From: an uncultured Planctomycetaceae bacterium
GTDB taxonomy: Bacteria > Planctomycetota > Planctomycetia > Pirellulales > Thermoguttaceae
Assembly (NCBI GenBank): GCA_946408825.1
Contig: CAMJTU010000011.1
Location: 39,385 to 103,384, forward strand
Direction: 5' to 3'
DNA: 64,000 bases
Under the pieces are notes generated by a model. That model saw only the letters and a program-made list of their open reading frames with translations, was not told where the DNA came from and made no database searches. Within the stretch, counting starts at the first letter, position 1. Every line of letters begins with the position of its first letter. Below, piece after piece: positions 17,027 through 25,239 of the stretch. The position numbers were made by a program, and so were the translations under genes.

Positions 17027-17902
17027 ATGAAAAAAAAACTCTTACTCACACTTGCGCTGATTATCAGCGCGTCCGTCGCATTTGGTCAGGATGATTCAAG
17101 ATTCAAGATAGGTTCGAACGACGTCTTTAAGGGACCTGTTGGTTTACAGCTGTATAGTTTGCGTGATACGTTTGGTCAAAGTGTAGAAAAAGGCTTTGAC
17201 GTCGCGGAAGAGCTTGGTTTCGGCTATGTGGAACTCGCAGGCAAATACAATTTGTCTAACGAAGAGATGCTCGCCAAACTCAAAGAGCATCATTTGACGC
17301 CAATCGCGGGTCACTGGGATTATAACCTCTTTAAAAACGATCCTGAAGCGGTAGCTAAAGAGGCAAAAGCTCTTGGGTTAAAATACGCTGGGGTCGCCTG
17401 GATTCCCCATAACGGCGATTTTGACGAGCAAGACGTTGAAGAAGCCGCAAAAACGTTCAATCGTGCCGGAAAAGTTCTTGCCGACTATGGTCTGGGCTTT
17501 TATTATCATAATCATGGGTACGAATTTCTACCTGCTGGCGACGATAAGACAATGTTTGACCTGCTTGTAGAAAAAACGGATCCTAAATACGTATCTTTCC
17601 AAATGGATATTCTCTGGACTATATTCCCAGGGCAGGACGCCGCGGCGCTACTTCGTAAATATCCGGATCGATGGCTTCTTATCCACCTTAAAGATCTCAA
17701 AAAAGGCGTCGTAGGCGACAATTCAGGCGGGACGAGCGTCGAAAACGACGTTGCTCTTGGAACTGGTCAGGTTCCATACGCTGAAGTCCTGAAAGCAGCG
17801 CAGGAGGTGGGGGTCAAGTATTACTTCATCGAGGACGAGTCCCCGCGCGCAATCGAACAAATTCCGCAGAGTCTCAAGTATCTCGAATCTGTTAAGTGGT
17901 GA
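17027..17902 (+). CDS. Exported sugar phosphate isomerase/epimerase-like TIM-barrel protein
   Basis: 291 residues from the ATG at 17027 (AAGGA seven bases upstream). A signal peptide (KKKLLLTLALIISASVAFGQ) precedes an AP-endonuclease-2/xylose-isomerase-like barrel: VGLQLYSLRDTF, GFGYVELAGKYN, GLGFYYHNHGYEF and LLIHLKDLKKG carry the usual metal-binding Glu/His/Asp positions, and IEDESP ends the barrel. Members of the family isomerise or epimerise free sugars, inositols or keto-sugars, mostly in the cytoplasm; an exported version is common in planctomycetes. It has its own promoter and terminator, so it is a separate unit downstream of the polysaccharide genes. Substrate unknown. Confidence 0.8.
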   Translation: MKKKLLLTLALIISASVAFGQDDSRFKIGSNDVFKGPVGLQLYSLRDTFGQSVEKGFDVAEELGFGYVELAGKYNLSNEEMLAKLKEHHLTPIAGHWDYNLFKNDPEAVAKEAKALGLKYAGVAWIPHNGDFDEQDVEEAAKTFNRAGKVLADYGLGFYYHNHGYEFLPAGDDKTMFDLLVEKTDPKYVSFQMDILWTIFPGQDAAALLRKYPDRWLLIHLKDLKKGVVGDNSGGTSVENDVALGTGQVPYAEVLKAAQEVGVKYYFIEDESPRAIEQIPQSLKYLESVKW

Positions 17903-17944
17903 CTTTCAGACTCTATTACAGACCAGATAATTTGCAACAAAAAT

Positions 17945-17988
17945 GGACGGACCTCTTATAAGTAATTTTACGAGGTTCGTCCTTTTTT
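17945..17988 (+). terminator. Rho-independent terminator of the isomerase-like gene
   Basis: Bases 17945-17955 pair with 17972-17982 (11 bp with one G-T pair), followed by six T residues (17983-17988). An ATG at 17989 directly follows the T tract, which argues against that ATG as the start of the next gene. Confidence 0.85.
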
Positions 17989-18021
17989 ATGGAAAAGATC
18001 TCTCAAAGAGGCTTCAATAGG

Positions 18022-18675
18022 ATGTCAAATCGACAAGGTATTTCTGGTTTCTCTGAACCTTTCGTTGTTATTCTGGCTAACGGAACTTTTCCTCAAACAA
18101 ATAAAACATGCTCCTATCTATCGAGCGCCAGTCGCCTTATTTGTTGCGACGGAGCCGCCAATAAGGCAGTCGCTAGAGGTTATGTTCCTGACGCCATTGT
18201 CGGAGACCTCGACTCTCTAGATCCATCTATAAAAGAGCGCTTTCCTAATAGAATTATTCGTATCACAGAACAAGAAACTAACGATCTTTCGAAAGCATTT
18301 AACTACTGCGTATCGCAGGGATGGTCCAATATCGTCATCCTTGGCGCGTCTGGAGAAAGAGAAGACCATCTCTTAGGAAATATTTCGCTCCTTGCAGATT
18401 TTGCGGTCAAAACCAAGTCAGTACGAATAATCACAGACTTCGGCTACTTTTGTGCAACAAACCAGTCCAAGACGTTTCATGTCCCCAAGGGAAGCCAAAT
18501 ATCAATTTTCAGTCTAAACCCGCAACAAGAGATCACTTCACGAGGATTAAGATATCCGCTCAATCGCCTCAGACTTACAAGATGGCATATGGGAACTCTC
18601 AATGAGGCGCTAACAGACAAGTTTTCGCTGGAACTCACGGGTGATTCGCCGGTGATTCTCTTTGTTGCAGACTGA
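18022..18675 (+). CDS. thiN: Thiamine pyrophosphokinase
   Basis: 217 residues from the ATG at 18022; a longer frame starts at 17989 but lies hard against the terminator T tract. The ThiN/TPK motifs are in order: VVILANGTFP, LICCDGAANKA (substrate loop), AIVGDLDSL (metal-binding Asp pair), TEQETNDLSKAF (the D-x-x-K motif), and GASGEREDHLLGNISLL (catalytic R-x-D-H). The C-terminal beta domain contributes to the thiamine site. The enzyme converts thiamine and ATP to thiamine pyrophosphate in the cytoplasm, allowing use of salvaged thiamine. It is convergent with the ROK gene. I see no TPP riboswitch upstream. Confidence 0.88.
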   Translation: MSNRQGISGFSEPFVVILANGTFPQTNKTCSYLSSASRLICCDGAANKAVARGYVPDAIVGDLDSLDPSIKERFPNRIIRITEQETNDLSKAFNYCVSQGWSNIVILGASGEREDHLLGNISLLADFAVKTKSVRIITDFGYFCATNQSKTFHVPKGSQISIFSLNPQQEITSRGLRYPLNRLRLTRWHMGTLNEALTDKFSLELTGDSPVILFVAD

Positions 18676-18699
18676 AACAAACTTCAAGGTTTATCTTTC

Positions 18700-19785
18700 T
18701 TATAGGTAGGGATTATCGTAAGCCAGCGAGACCGCGCCCAATAGCCCAGCCTCATACCCCAAACCAGTTTTTTCAATCGTCAAAGATTGATTTGCTTGTC
18801 GAAAAACATACTTCTGAAATTTCTCCTGAAGAGCCGGATAAAAAAGATCAAAGGCGCCGGCAACCCCGCCGCCGATCACGATTTTTTCAGGATTGATAAG
18901 ATTGGCGGCCCAGGACGCGGCTCTTCCGACATAACCGCCCATCTCACGGTATGTAAAGAGCGCAAGAGGGTTGCCTTTCCTTGCCTCGTCTGCTATCAAC
19001 GCCGCGTCGACCGATGGAATAGACTCGAGTTCCAGCCTTACCGCCTTCGTCTCGTCTAGCGTTTGGTGTTTTTGAAGGATAAAATTCTTCCATCCGTCGA
19101 TTAAAGAAGGAGTAAACGTCCCCTCTCCTCTGGCAACATTGAGAACATGTTCACGATAAGCCCGCGCGACGCCCTGGCCTGACGCCGTCGCCTCAAGACA
19201 ACCATGTCTGCCGCATCCGCATAGAGCCCCGTCTTCAACGACATTAAAATGCCCAATCTCAGCAGCTCCTGAAAATTTACCCGGATACACGCGTCCATCT
19301 AAAACTAAACCGCCGCCAATACCGTTACTGATTGTGATCCAAAGAAAGTTATCTACATTCTGGCAAACGCCAAAAATTTTTTCCCCCCACGCGCATGCGT
19401 TGACGTCGTTATCAGCAAAGACGGGTTTACCGTATTTAGTTGCAAGTTCCTCCGCAATAGGAAAGTCCCGTATACCCGAATAAGGGGCGTACACCCAGAG
19501 CCCTCGCTGAGGATCTGCCACGCCGGGAATTGTCGCGCCTATTGCCGTGATATCTTTCCATTCAAAGCCCGAATTTCTAAACGTCTCGTCAACCGCGCTT
19601 AAAATAGCGCTCCAAACGCCGTTTCGTCCGGAATCTTTATGAAGAGGACGCTTTGAAATTCCAGAAAGAACAGCGCGAGGAAAGCTGTCGACATTTCGAA
19701 CAGTCACAACTGCCGAAAGCAACTTGGAACCGCCCAAATCTATGGCAAGGTAATTCGAAGCAAGCGGAGATTCTGTCCGGATCAT
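18700..19785 (-). CDS. ROK-family sugar kinase (glucokinase-like)
   Basis: 361 residues. LAIDLGGSKL at residues 12-21 is the phosphate-1 loop, ADNDVNACAWGE the catalytic-Asp region, and ISNGIGGGLVLDG the phosphate-2 loop. The ROK signature AEIGHFNVV is followed by the zinc-site cysteines CGCGRHGCLEA. NPEKIVIGGGVA near the C-terminus is the adenosine-contact motif. There is no N-terminal helix-turn-helix, so it is a kinase rather than a ROK repressor. Such kinases phosphorylate glucose, N-acetylglucosamine, mannose or fructose. The specific sugar is not decidable. The flavodoxin gene starts upstream on the same strand 14 bases away, so both may share a transcript. Confidence 0.88.
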   Translation of the reverse strand: MIRTESPLASNYLAIDLGGSKLLSAVVTVRNVDSFPRAVLSGISKRPLHKDSGRNGVWSAILSAVDETFRNSGFEWKDITAIGATIPGVADPQRGLWVYAPYSGIRDFPIAEELATKYGKPVFADNDVNACAWGEKIFGVCQNVDNFLWITISNGIGGGLVLDGRVYPGKFSGAAEIGHFNVVEDGALCGCGRHGCLEATASGQGVARAYREHVLNVARGEGTFTPSLIDGWKNFILQKHQTLDETKAVRLELESIPSVDAALIADEARKGNPLALFTYREMGGYVGRAASWAANLINPEKIVIGGGVAGAFDLFYPALQEKFQKYVFRQANQSLTIEKTGLGYEAGLLGAVSLAYDNPYL

Positions 19786-19799
19786 CTGGAAACCTGAGT

Positions 19800-20279
19800 T
19801 TAAAGTTTCAGTTCATTAACCCAAGAGGTCAGTTCGTTCGACGAAGGGTTTCCATTAAGAATTTTACCTTCTATAATTTCGGCGCTATCAGAAACACTTC
19901 CTCTAAGTCCCTCGACCGCTCGACCAAATCCACTTCCTCCAGAGGTCGCAAAAAGAACAATCTTCTTGTTAGAAAAGTTTTGACTTTCGAGAAAGGTGTT
20001 AATGATTGTCGGGGCAACGTACCACCAAATCGGGAACCCCAGAAAAACAACGTCATAAGGAGCCACGTCGACGTCGCTCGTGACAATCTCTGGACGAGAT
20101 TTCTTATCTTTCATTTCAACGGAACTTCGAGAATCCCTGTTTGTCCAATCAAGATCGGCAGCAGTGTAACTTACTTTCGGTCTGATCTCATAAATATCAG
20201 CTTCAATTGCTTTTGCAAGTCTATCCGCGACTCTCTTCGTAACGCCGCTAGCCGAAAAATAAGCAACCAAAGTTTTCAT
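19800..20279 (-). CDS. Flavodoxin-like protein
   Basis: 159 residues from the ATG at 20279; a GTG at 20288, also in frame, would add three. KTLVAYFSASGVTKRVA is the FMN-phosphate loop (S-x-S/T-G-x-T-like), FLGFPIWWYVAP supplies the aromatic stacking segment, and LFATSGGSGFG the second isoalloxazine loop. This pattern (G-F-P-I-W-W) is that of the Flavodoxin_4 group found in anaerobes. It serves as a small cytoplasmic electron carrier or quinone/flavin reductase. It lies six bases downstream of the exonuclease gene, suggesting an exonuclease-flavodoxin-ROK transcript. Confidence 0.85.
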   Translation of the reverse strand: MKTLVAYFSASGVTKRVADRLAKAIEADIYEIRPKVSYTAADLDWTNRDSRSSVEMKDKKSRPEIVTSDVDVAPYDVVFLGFPIWWYVAPTIINTFLESQNFSNKKIVLFATSGGSGFGRAVEGLRGSVSDSAEIIEGKILNGNPSSNELTSWVNELKL

Positions 20280-20294
20280 AACATTCACTATATC

Positions 20295-21158
20295 CTATTT
20301 GCTAGACAAAGTCTGTTTCTCATACTTTTTGAAAAGACCGTGACGATCCAAGTACTCCTCAACTCTGCGACGCGCTGCTAGGTATTCGCGATAAACAGGT
20401 TCTTCATCACTACGAGAGTCAAGAAAAGCATACGTTTTCTCAACTAAATCACGTTCCTGATCTTTGGTAATTTCACCTTTGATTAAATGATAACGCAAGA
20501 AGACGAAATAGGTGTCAAGAACGTCGCAACGACAGTAACGATGTATCTCTTCCAACTGATTCCCACGGAACATATCCCAAACCATATCCCCTCTAATGTC
20601 GAGTTTACCAGGTTTACGGATCAATTTTGCCGCAAGATCAAGACCGCCTTCAAATGTGCTCGCGCCGTAGTTCGTAAGAGCGTCGAGCAGATCCAAATGG
20701 GAGCCGCTAAACCTAGCGCGTCTGGCTTTCCCGTTGTCGGAACCTACAAGCCATTCTTTAATCGGAATTCCATATCGGTACGCAGTAAGTTCCAATAGGG
20801 GAATATCAAACCTTCTACCATTAAACGACACAATCTGTGGATAACGGTAATGTTCCCACCCTCTCCAAAACCTTCTACATATTTCCCCGGGACCGCCGTC
20901 TTCCACTTTGAGAACGACCAAATCCATTAGAGAAAAATCCGCATTGACCTTTGCGAGCGCTAGAGAAATGGGCGTCTGATAGACATACGGAATGAAATCC
21001 GAATTCTTTTGGGAAATTTTTTCTTCGCGAAACTCTTGCAACGCGATTTCAGGTTCTTTTTCTCCATGAGTTCGAACGAGCGAGATTAGACCAGGATCCG
21101 GCACGCTCTCAATATCAAAAACAAGCCAACTTGGAGTCTGAGACGATTCTGCAGTCAT
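20295..21158 (-). CDS. Predicted 3'-5' exonuclease, PolB exonuclease-like (DNA_pol_B_exo2 type)
   Basis: 287 residues. The DnaQ-fold motifs are Exo I WLVFDIESVPD (D and E metal ligands), Exo II VSFNGRRFDIPLLEL (Asp), and Exo III YCRCDVLDTYFVF (Tyr-x-x-x-Asp). The L-D-L-L-D-x-L-x-x-Y-G-A segment between them is typical of the standalone PolB-exonuclease-like proteins. There is no polymerase domain. It likely trims 3' DNA ends in the cytoplasm; the precise pathway is unknown. About 30% of the C-terminus is charged and helical (EEYLDRHGLFKKYEKQ). It is the first gene of a short minus-strand series with flavodoxin and ROK. Confidence 0.78.
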   Translation of the reverse strand: MTAESSQTPSWLVFDIESVPDPGLISLVRTHGEKEPEIALQEFREEKISQKNSDFIPYVYQTPISLALAKVNADFSLMDLVVLKVEDGGPGEICRRFWRGWEHYRYPQIVSFNGRRFDIPLLELTAYRYGIPIKEWLVGSDNGKARRARFSGSHLDLLDALTNYGASTFEGGLDLAAKLIRKPGKLDIRGDMVWDMFRGNQLEEIHRYCRCDVLDTYFVFLRYHLIKGEITKDQERDLVEKTYAFLDSRSDEEPVYREYLAARRRVEEYLDRHGLFKKYEKQTLSSK

Positions 21159-21322
21159 CTAACCTAATCTAATTTTGCAATTACAGATGGAGGGAAAACA
21201 AAAGAAGCGTCCGTTAAGACCATATAGTGAAATTCAAACGGACGCAACCATTGACTAATGCTGTTCCTGAGTATTCAGAAAAAAATAATAACAGGAACAT
21301 ATCAAAGTTCAAACGAGGCCAG

Positions 21323-21889
21323 TTACTTAACTCGTTCGATATACTCGTTAGTACGAGTATCGACTTTAATAATCTCGCCTGTTTCAACAAAGTTCGGAAC
21401 GATGATTTCCGCGCCAGTCTCAAGACGAGCCGGCTTAGTTACGTTTGTCGCAGTGTTACCACGAACGGCAGGTTCTGTATACTCAACCTTTAAAATCACA
21501 TGGTTCGGAGGCGTAACGCCAATAGGCGCGTCGTTGTAAAGAAGCATCTTGCAGGGCATGTCGGGCAACAAGTACTTCCAAGCGTCGTCAATCTTCTCCT
21601 TTGGAAGCTCATATTGTTCGTAAGACTCTTTATCCATAAAAAAGAAAGTGTCGCCCATCTCATAAAGGAAGGAGACGTCTGTTTCGTGAATATCAGCAGC
21701 CTCAAGTTCGTCCCCGTTTTTATATGTACGTTCCAGAACTGTGCCGCGATTCAGATCGCGAAGTTTGCACTTATAGAGAGCCTGTCCTTTACCTGGTTTG
21801 ACAAACTGACACTCTATCATAATGAAAGGGTTGCCGTCGATTTGAACCTTCAGTCCCTTGCGAAATTCGCTGGTATTATAGGTTGACAT
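21323..21889 (-). CDS. efp: Translation elongation factor P
   Basis: 188 residues, the normal length. The KOW-like N-domain carries FVKPGKGQALYK with K34 at the tip, the lysine that is beta-lysylated in the EpmAB system. The OB domains follow with FFFMDKESYEQYELP and a C-terminal GAEIIVPNFVETGEIIKVDTRTNEYIERV, the EF-P signature region. EF-P enters the ribosomal E site and relieves stalling at consecutive prolines. AGGA lies nine bases before the ATG. The epmB gene is immediately divergent, so the modification enzyme and its substrate share an intergenic region of about 150 bases. Confidence 0.97.
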   Translation of the reverse strand: MSTYNTSEFRKGLKVQIDGNPFIMIECQFVKPGKGQALYKCKLRDLNRGTVLERTYKNGDELEAADIHETDVSFLYEMGDTFFFMDKESYEQYELPKEKIDDAWKYLLPDMPCKMLLYNDAPIGVTPPNHVILKVEYTEPAVRGNTATNVTKPARLETGAEIIVPNFVETGEIIKVDTRTNEYIERVK

Positions 21890-22036
21890 GATTAAAATCC
21901 TGTTTTAACGTTGCGAACAAAAAACTAATTCAATAACATCGTGACGCCGACTCTTGAAATCGTCGACGTAATCCCTTGTCAAAGGTAATCACGACGCTTG
22001 TGTAACACTTATATACTAATCAGTAAGGCGCATTCT

Positions 22037-23155
22037 GTGGAAAAGAACCTACGAACAAACTCCTTATCCGAAATCGAACGTGTCCTCAAAACACGCCTCA
22101 TCCACGATACACACGAATTGGCCAAACGACTCGAACTTGATGAAATCGTAACGCCGACAACAGAAAAAGCGGCTAAAATAACGCCAACACTTTTCCCTGA
22201 ATCATTGTTGAACCGAGTGCAAAAAGGCAACGCGGAAGACCCTATTCTCCTTCAGTTCATGCCGTCTCCCCATGAACTCGAAATAACCCCAAATTTCAGT
22301 TGCGATCCCCTGTGCGAACAAAAACTGGACGTTTCTGAAAGACAGACGGCGTCATCGTCGCCTTCGTGTATTATGCAGAAGTATTATGGACGAGTTCTTG
22401 TGATCACAACCAACGCCTGCGCCTGCCAATGTCGTTTCTGCTTTCGCCGTTACTTTCCTAAAAATCGCGCGCTCTTTCCTCTTTCAAAAGAGCAAATCAC
22501 TGGATCAAACGAGGACGAATCCAACGTCAGCGCCCTTCTCGACAACGCTTTCGAAACCGTCAGAAAAGACGACTCTATAAGCGAAATTATACTCAGCGGC
22601 GGAGATCCTCTCACCCTCTCAAACAAACGACTAAAAACGCTTCTTCATTATATCGGGACAATAACACATGTTAAGAGGGTGCGTTTTCACTCACGTATTC
22701 CGGTCTTATCGCCTCACAGGATTGACGATGATTTTCCCTCTTCCGAAGATTTCCCCCCTGTGGAAGTCGGCGTTCCTCGCGTACTTCACCTAGTTCTCCA
22801 CGTCAATTCTCCTAACGAAATTGACGAAGGAGTTGCTGTTGCCCTCTCGATACTGAGGCGTAAGGGATTCGTCCTGACTTCGCAAACTACTCTTCTTAAA
22901 GGAGTCAATGACGACGTTAAAGAGTTAACGGCGTTATTTGAAAAACTCATTAACCTCGGCGTTCTCCCATACTATTTACACCAGTTAGATAGAGTCCAAG
23001 GTTCCGCTCATTTTGAAACGACTATCGCTTCCGGGAGGGAAATAATTGAAGAGTTAAGCGTCAGACTTCCCGGTTACGCTGTTCCCCGCTACGTTCGTGA
23101 AATTCCAGGACGATTAATGAAGACTAATCTGTTCATCGATCGAGACGTAGACTAA
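22037..23155 (+). CDS. epmB: EF-P (R)-beta-lysine pathway lysine 2,3-aminomutase
   Basis: 372 residues from a GTG at 22037 with AAGG upstream; a TTG at 21998 in the same frame has no such signal. The radical-SAM cluster motif is CACQCRFC (C-x3-C-x2-C), followed by FRRYFPK. IILSGGDPLTLSN binds SAM, RVRFHSRIPVLSP and LPYYLHQLDRVQGSAHF are KamA/EpmB family blocks, and VREIPGRLMKTNL near the end holds the PLP-binding lysine. EpmB converts (S)-alpha-lysine to (R)-beta-lysine, which EpmA attaches to EF-P K34. Its position next to efp strongly supports EpmB over catabolic KamA. No epmA is present in this window. Confidence 0.9.
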   Translation: MEKNLRTNSLSEIERVLKTRLIHDTHELAKRLELDEIVTPTTEKAAKITPTLFPESLLNRVQKGNAEDPILLQFMPSPHELEITPNFSCDPLCEQKLDVSERQTASSSPSCIMQKYYGRVLVITTNACACQCRFCFRRYFPKNRALFPLSKEQITGSNEDESNVSALLDNAFETVRKDDSISEIILSGGDPLTLSNKRLKTLLHYIGTITHVKRVRFHSRIPVLSPHRIDDDFPSSEDFPPVEVGVPRVLHLVLHVNSPNEIDEGVAVALSILRRKGFVLTSQTTLLKGVNDDVKELTALFEKLINLGVLPYYLHQLDRVQGSAHFETTIASGREIIEELSVRLPGYAVPRYVREIPGRLMKTNLFIDRDVD

Positions 23156-23275
23156 TTGTTTAGTTGTACCAGAAACACGAAGTATTATGAGCTAAACTTT
23201 ATAGTTGACGCATGGTTTGTCAAAAACAACCATATTGTTAGAATTGACGGAAAAGACTGTTTGGAGTTTTCCGTG

Positions 23276-23280
23276 GGAGG
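23276..23280 (+). promoter_or_regulatory. Ribosome-binding site that sets the uvrC start
   Basis: GGAGG lies five bases before the GTG at 23286 and shifts the uvrC start 27 codons inward from the TTG at 23205. Confidence 0.7.
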
Positions 23281-23285
23281 TTAAA

Positions 23286-24956
23286 GTGGCAGAAGAAAAT
23301 GAAACGGCGCTCGATTCTGACGAAATAATCTTTCACCACCCCCCCCTTCCGAAGGAGACGCCAACAGAAGAACGTTCAGATTTAAGTAAAAACCTCCAAT
23401 TGGACTCGCACCGTCCAATCGAGACACAGTCTCAAGGGACGGCTAAGACGTCTTGCGAATTTGACGAACGTCCTGATGGAGAAAGAGTTTTTTACAACGA
23501 AGACGTCCCCCCCATCGGGTTAGACGCCGATCGTGATTTCAATGTTTCTATTTTCGAGGATATCAATCTAGCGCCGCTGCCTCCTGCCTCAATTTCTCCT
23601 TCAAACTTTGTCCCTCTAACTGAAGACGATTATCGAGAAATCCAAAATAGCTATCGTGTCGCTGCGGAAAAGGTCAGATCCTTTCCTATGGAACCTGGCG
23701 TATACCTAATGAAAGACGCGCGTGGTCGCGTTATTTACGTTGGTAAAGCCAAACGTCTACGGAACAGAGCTAGCAGTTATTTTCGACGAGACGCAATCGA
23801 CGATCAACGTGTGGGACCGCTTGTTCGAGAAATCCGTGATATCGACTTTATTCTTGCGGAAAGCGAGATAGACGCGTTGCTAATGGAAGCGAGACTCATT
23901 AAAGATCTCCAGCCCAAATACAATCGTGAACTCAAAGACGATAAAAATTTCCCGTATATTCAGATCTCAATACGCGACGACTTCCCTAGGGTCGAAGCAA
24001 CTCATCGCCCTCATAATTCAAACGTCCGCCTATATGGACCATTTTTGAACGGCAGCCAATTACGAAGCGCTATCGTTGCCCTCCAAGGTATTTTCAAATT
24101 CCGAACCTGTTCACAAGTTATAAAAGATAATGATCTTGAAAGGAAGTGGAATCGTCCCTGTATTTTGGCCTCAATTGGTCAGTGTTCTGCCCCATGTTGC
24201 GCCAGGATTTCGTTGGAGGATTATAGACGCAACATAAGGCGGTTGCAAGAGTTCTTGGGAGGCGATCGTCAAAGACTTCTCAAAGATATCAAAGACGACA
24301 TGCTCTTGGCTTCTCGGGAGCGTCAATATGAACTCGCGGCCCAGTATCGAGATCAACTCTTTGCTCTTGAATCGCTTAAAGAACGAGGCAAACTCGGATC
24401 AGACGAACAACCTGGCGCGTTTCACATCGATCCACGACACGGCGTTCTGGGTCTTCAAAAGATCTTCAAACTCGCAACTCCCCCCCGCATCATCGAAGGC
24501 GTCGACATCGCGCACTTAGGCGGACGGGACACAGTCGCGTCATTGGTACATTTCGTTGACGGACGTCCGTCAAAAAGCGGATATCGTCGTTACAAAATTC
24601 AAACAGTTGACGGAATTGACGATTATGCGTCAATCGCCGAAGTAGTTGCAAGACGTTTTTCAAGAAAAGATCCCAGCAATCCACCTCCTGATATTTTACT
24701 TATCGACGGAGGTAAAGGCCAACTTCACGCGGCGCTCCAAGCGCTTAAAAACGCCCCGTGTCGTCCCGGTCTGGTTATATCCCTTGCCAAAAGAGACGAA
24801 GAGGTATACGTGCCAGATCAAGATGAACCATTGCGACTAAGCCGGCGTTCATACGCGTTGCGATTACTGCAATCCGTAAGAGACGAATCGCACCGATTTG
24901 CTCAGCACTATCACCACATTTTACGTAGAAAATCAACTTTTGGCGATAACCTTTGA
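23286..24956 (+). CDS. uvrC: UvrC excinuclease subunit lacking the C-terminal HhH domain
   Basis: 556 residues from the GTG at 23286. The first ~130 residues are acidic, proline-rich and unlike UvrC. Then come the GIY-YIG nuclease (PGVYLMKDARGRVIYVGKAKRLRNRASSYF in part, near residue 137), the UVR coiled segment, the Cys-rich RPCILASIGQCSAPC block, and the RNase-H-like C-terminal nuclease (IEGVDIAHLGGRDTVASLVHF; LLIDGGKGQL; LRLLQSVRDESHRFA). The protein stops at HHILRRKSTFGDNL, exactly where other UvrCs continue into the helix-hairpin-helix pair. The downstream frames show no HhH, so this is not a recent frameshift. UvrC makes the 3' and 5' cuts in nucleotide excision repair with UvrAB. Confidence 0.9.
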   Translation: MAEENETALDSDEIIFHHPPLPKETPTEERSDLSKNLQLDSHRPIETQSQGTAKTSCEFDERPDGERVFYNEDVPPIGLDADRDFNVSIFEDINLAPLPPASISPSNFVPLTEDDYREIQNSYRVAAEKVRSFPMEPGVYLMKDARGRVIYVGKAKRLRNRASSYFRRDAIDDQRVGPLVREIRDIDFILAESEIDALLMEARLIKDLQPKYNRELKDDKNFPYIQISIRDDFPRVEATHRPHNSNVRLYGPFLNGSQLRSAIVALQGIFKFRTCSQVIKDNDLERKWNRPCILASIGQCSAPCCARISLEDYRRNIRRLQEFLGGDRQRLLKDIKDDMLLASRERQYELAAQYRDQLFALESLKERGKLGSDEQPGAFHIDPRHGVLGLQKIFKLATPPRIIEGVDIAHLGGRDTVASLVHFVDGRPSKSGYRRYKIQTVDGIDDYASIAEVVARRFSRKDPSNPPPDILLIDGGKGQLHAALQALKNAPCRPGLVISLAKRDEEVYVPDQDEPLRLSRRSYALRLLQSVRDESHRFAQHYHHILRRKSTFGDNL

Positions 24957-25239
24957 TTTTGCTTTCCCCCCCCGCCTTTAATCGTTCCAAATGTTATTTA
25001 ACTCACATTGTATTAACTCTACTTGCCGTTTTATTGGATCTTAGAATCTACTTCGGCTCGTTCTCTACATCCTCTCCTTACCTGTTGTTGAAACAACGCG
25101 ACGCCGGTGGTAGAATGTTTGCAATGCGGTCGGCGAAACTGATCGTCTTAATATTAAAATATTTCCGTATTTGAACGACGTCGCGAAGCGTCTTGTTCGC
25201 GCTCGCTGTTCTACCATTTTTATCCATGAAGGAGTTGTC
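24957..25239. other. Intergenic region between uvrC and the glycerophosphodiesterase gene
   Basis: 283 bases without a supported gene. It starts with a run of eight C residues (24966-24973) and includes a promoter (25088-25116). Short frames here do not resemble any UvrC C-terminus. Confidence 0.55.
25088..25116 (+). promoter_or_regulatory. Candidate sigma-70 promoter of the GDPD gene
   Basis: TTGAAA (25088-25093) and TAGAAT (25111-25116) are separated by 17 bases and lie about 125 bases before the start at 25240. The -35 overlaps a small inverted repeat (GTTGTT-GA-AACAAC), which could be a repressor site, but that is speculative. Confidence 0.5.
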
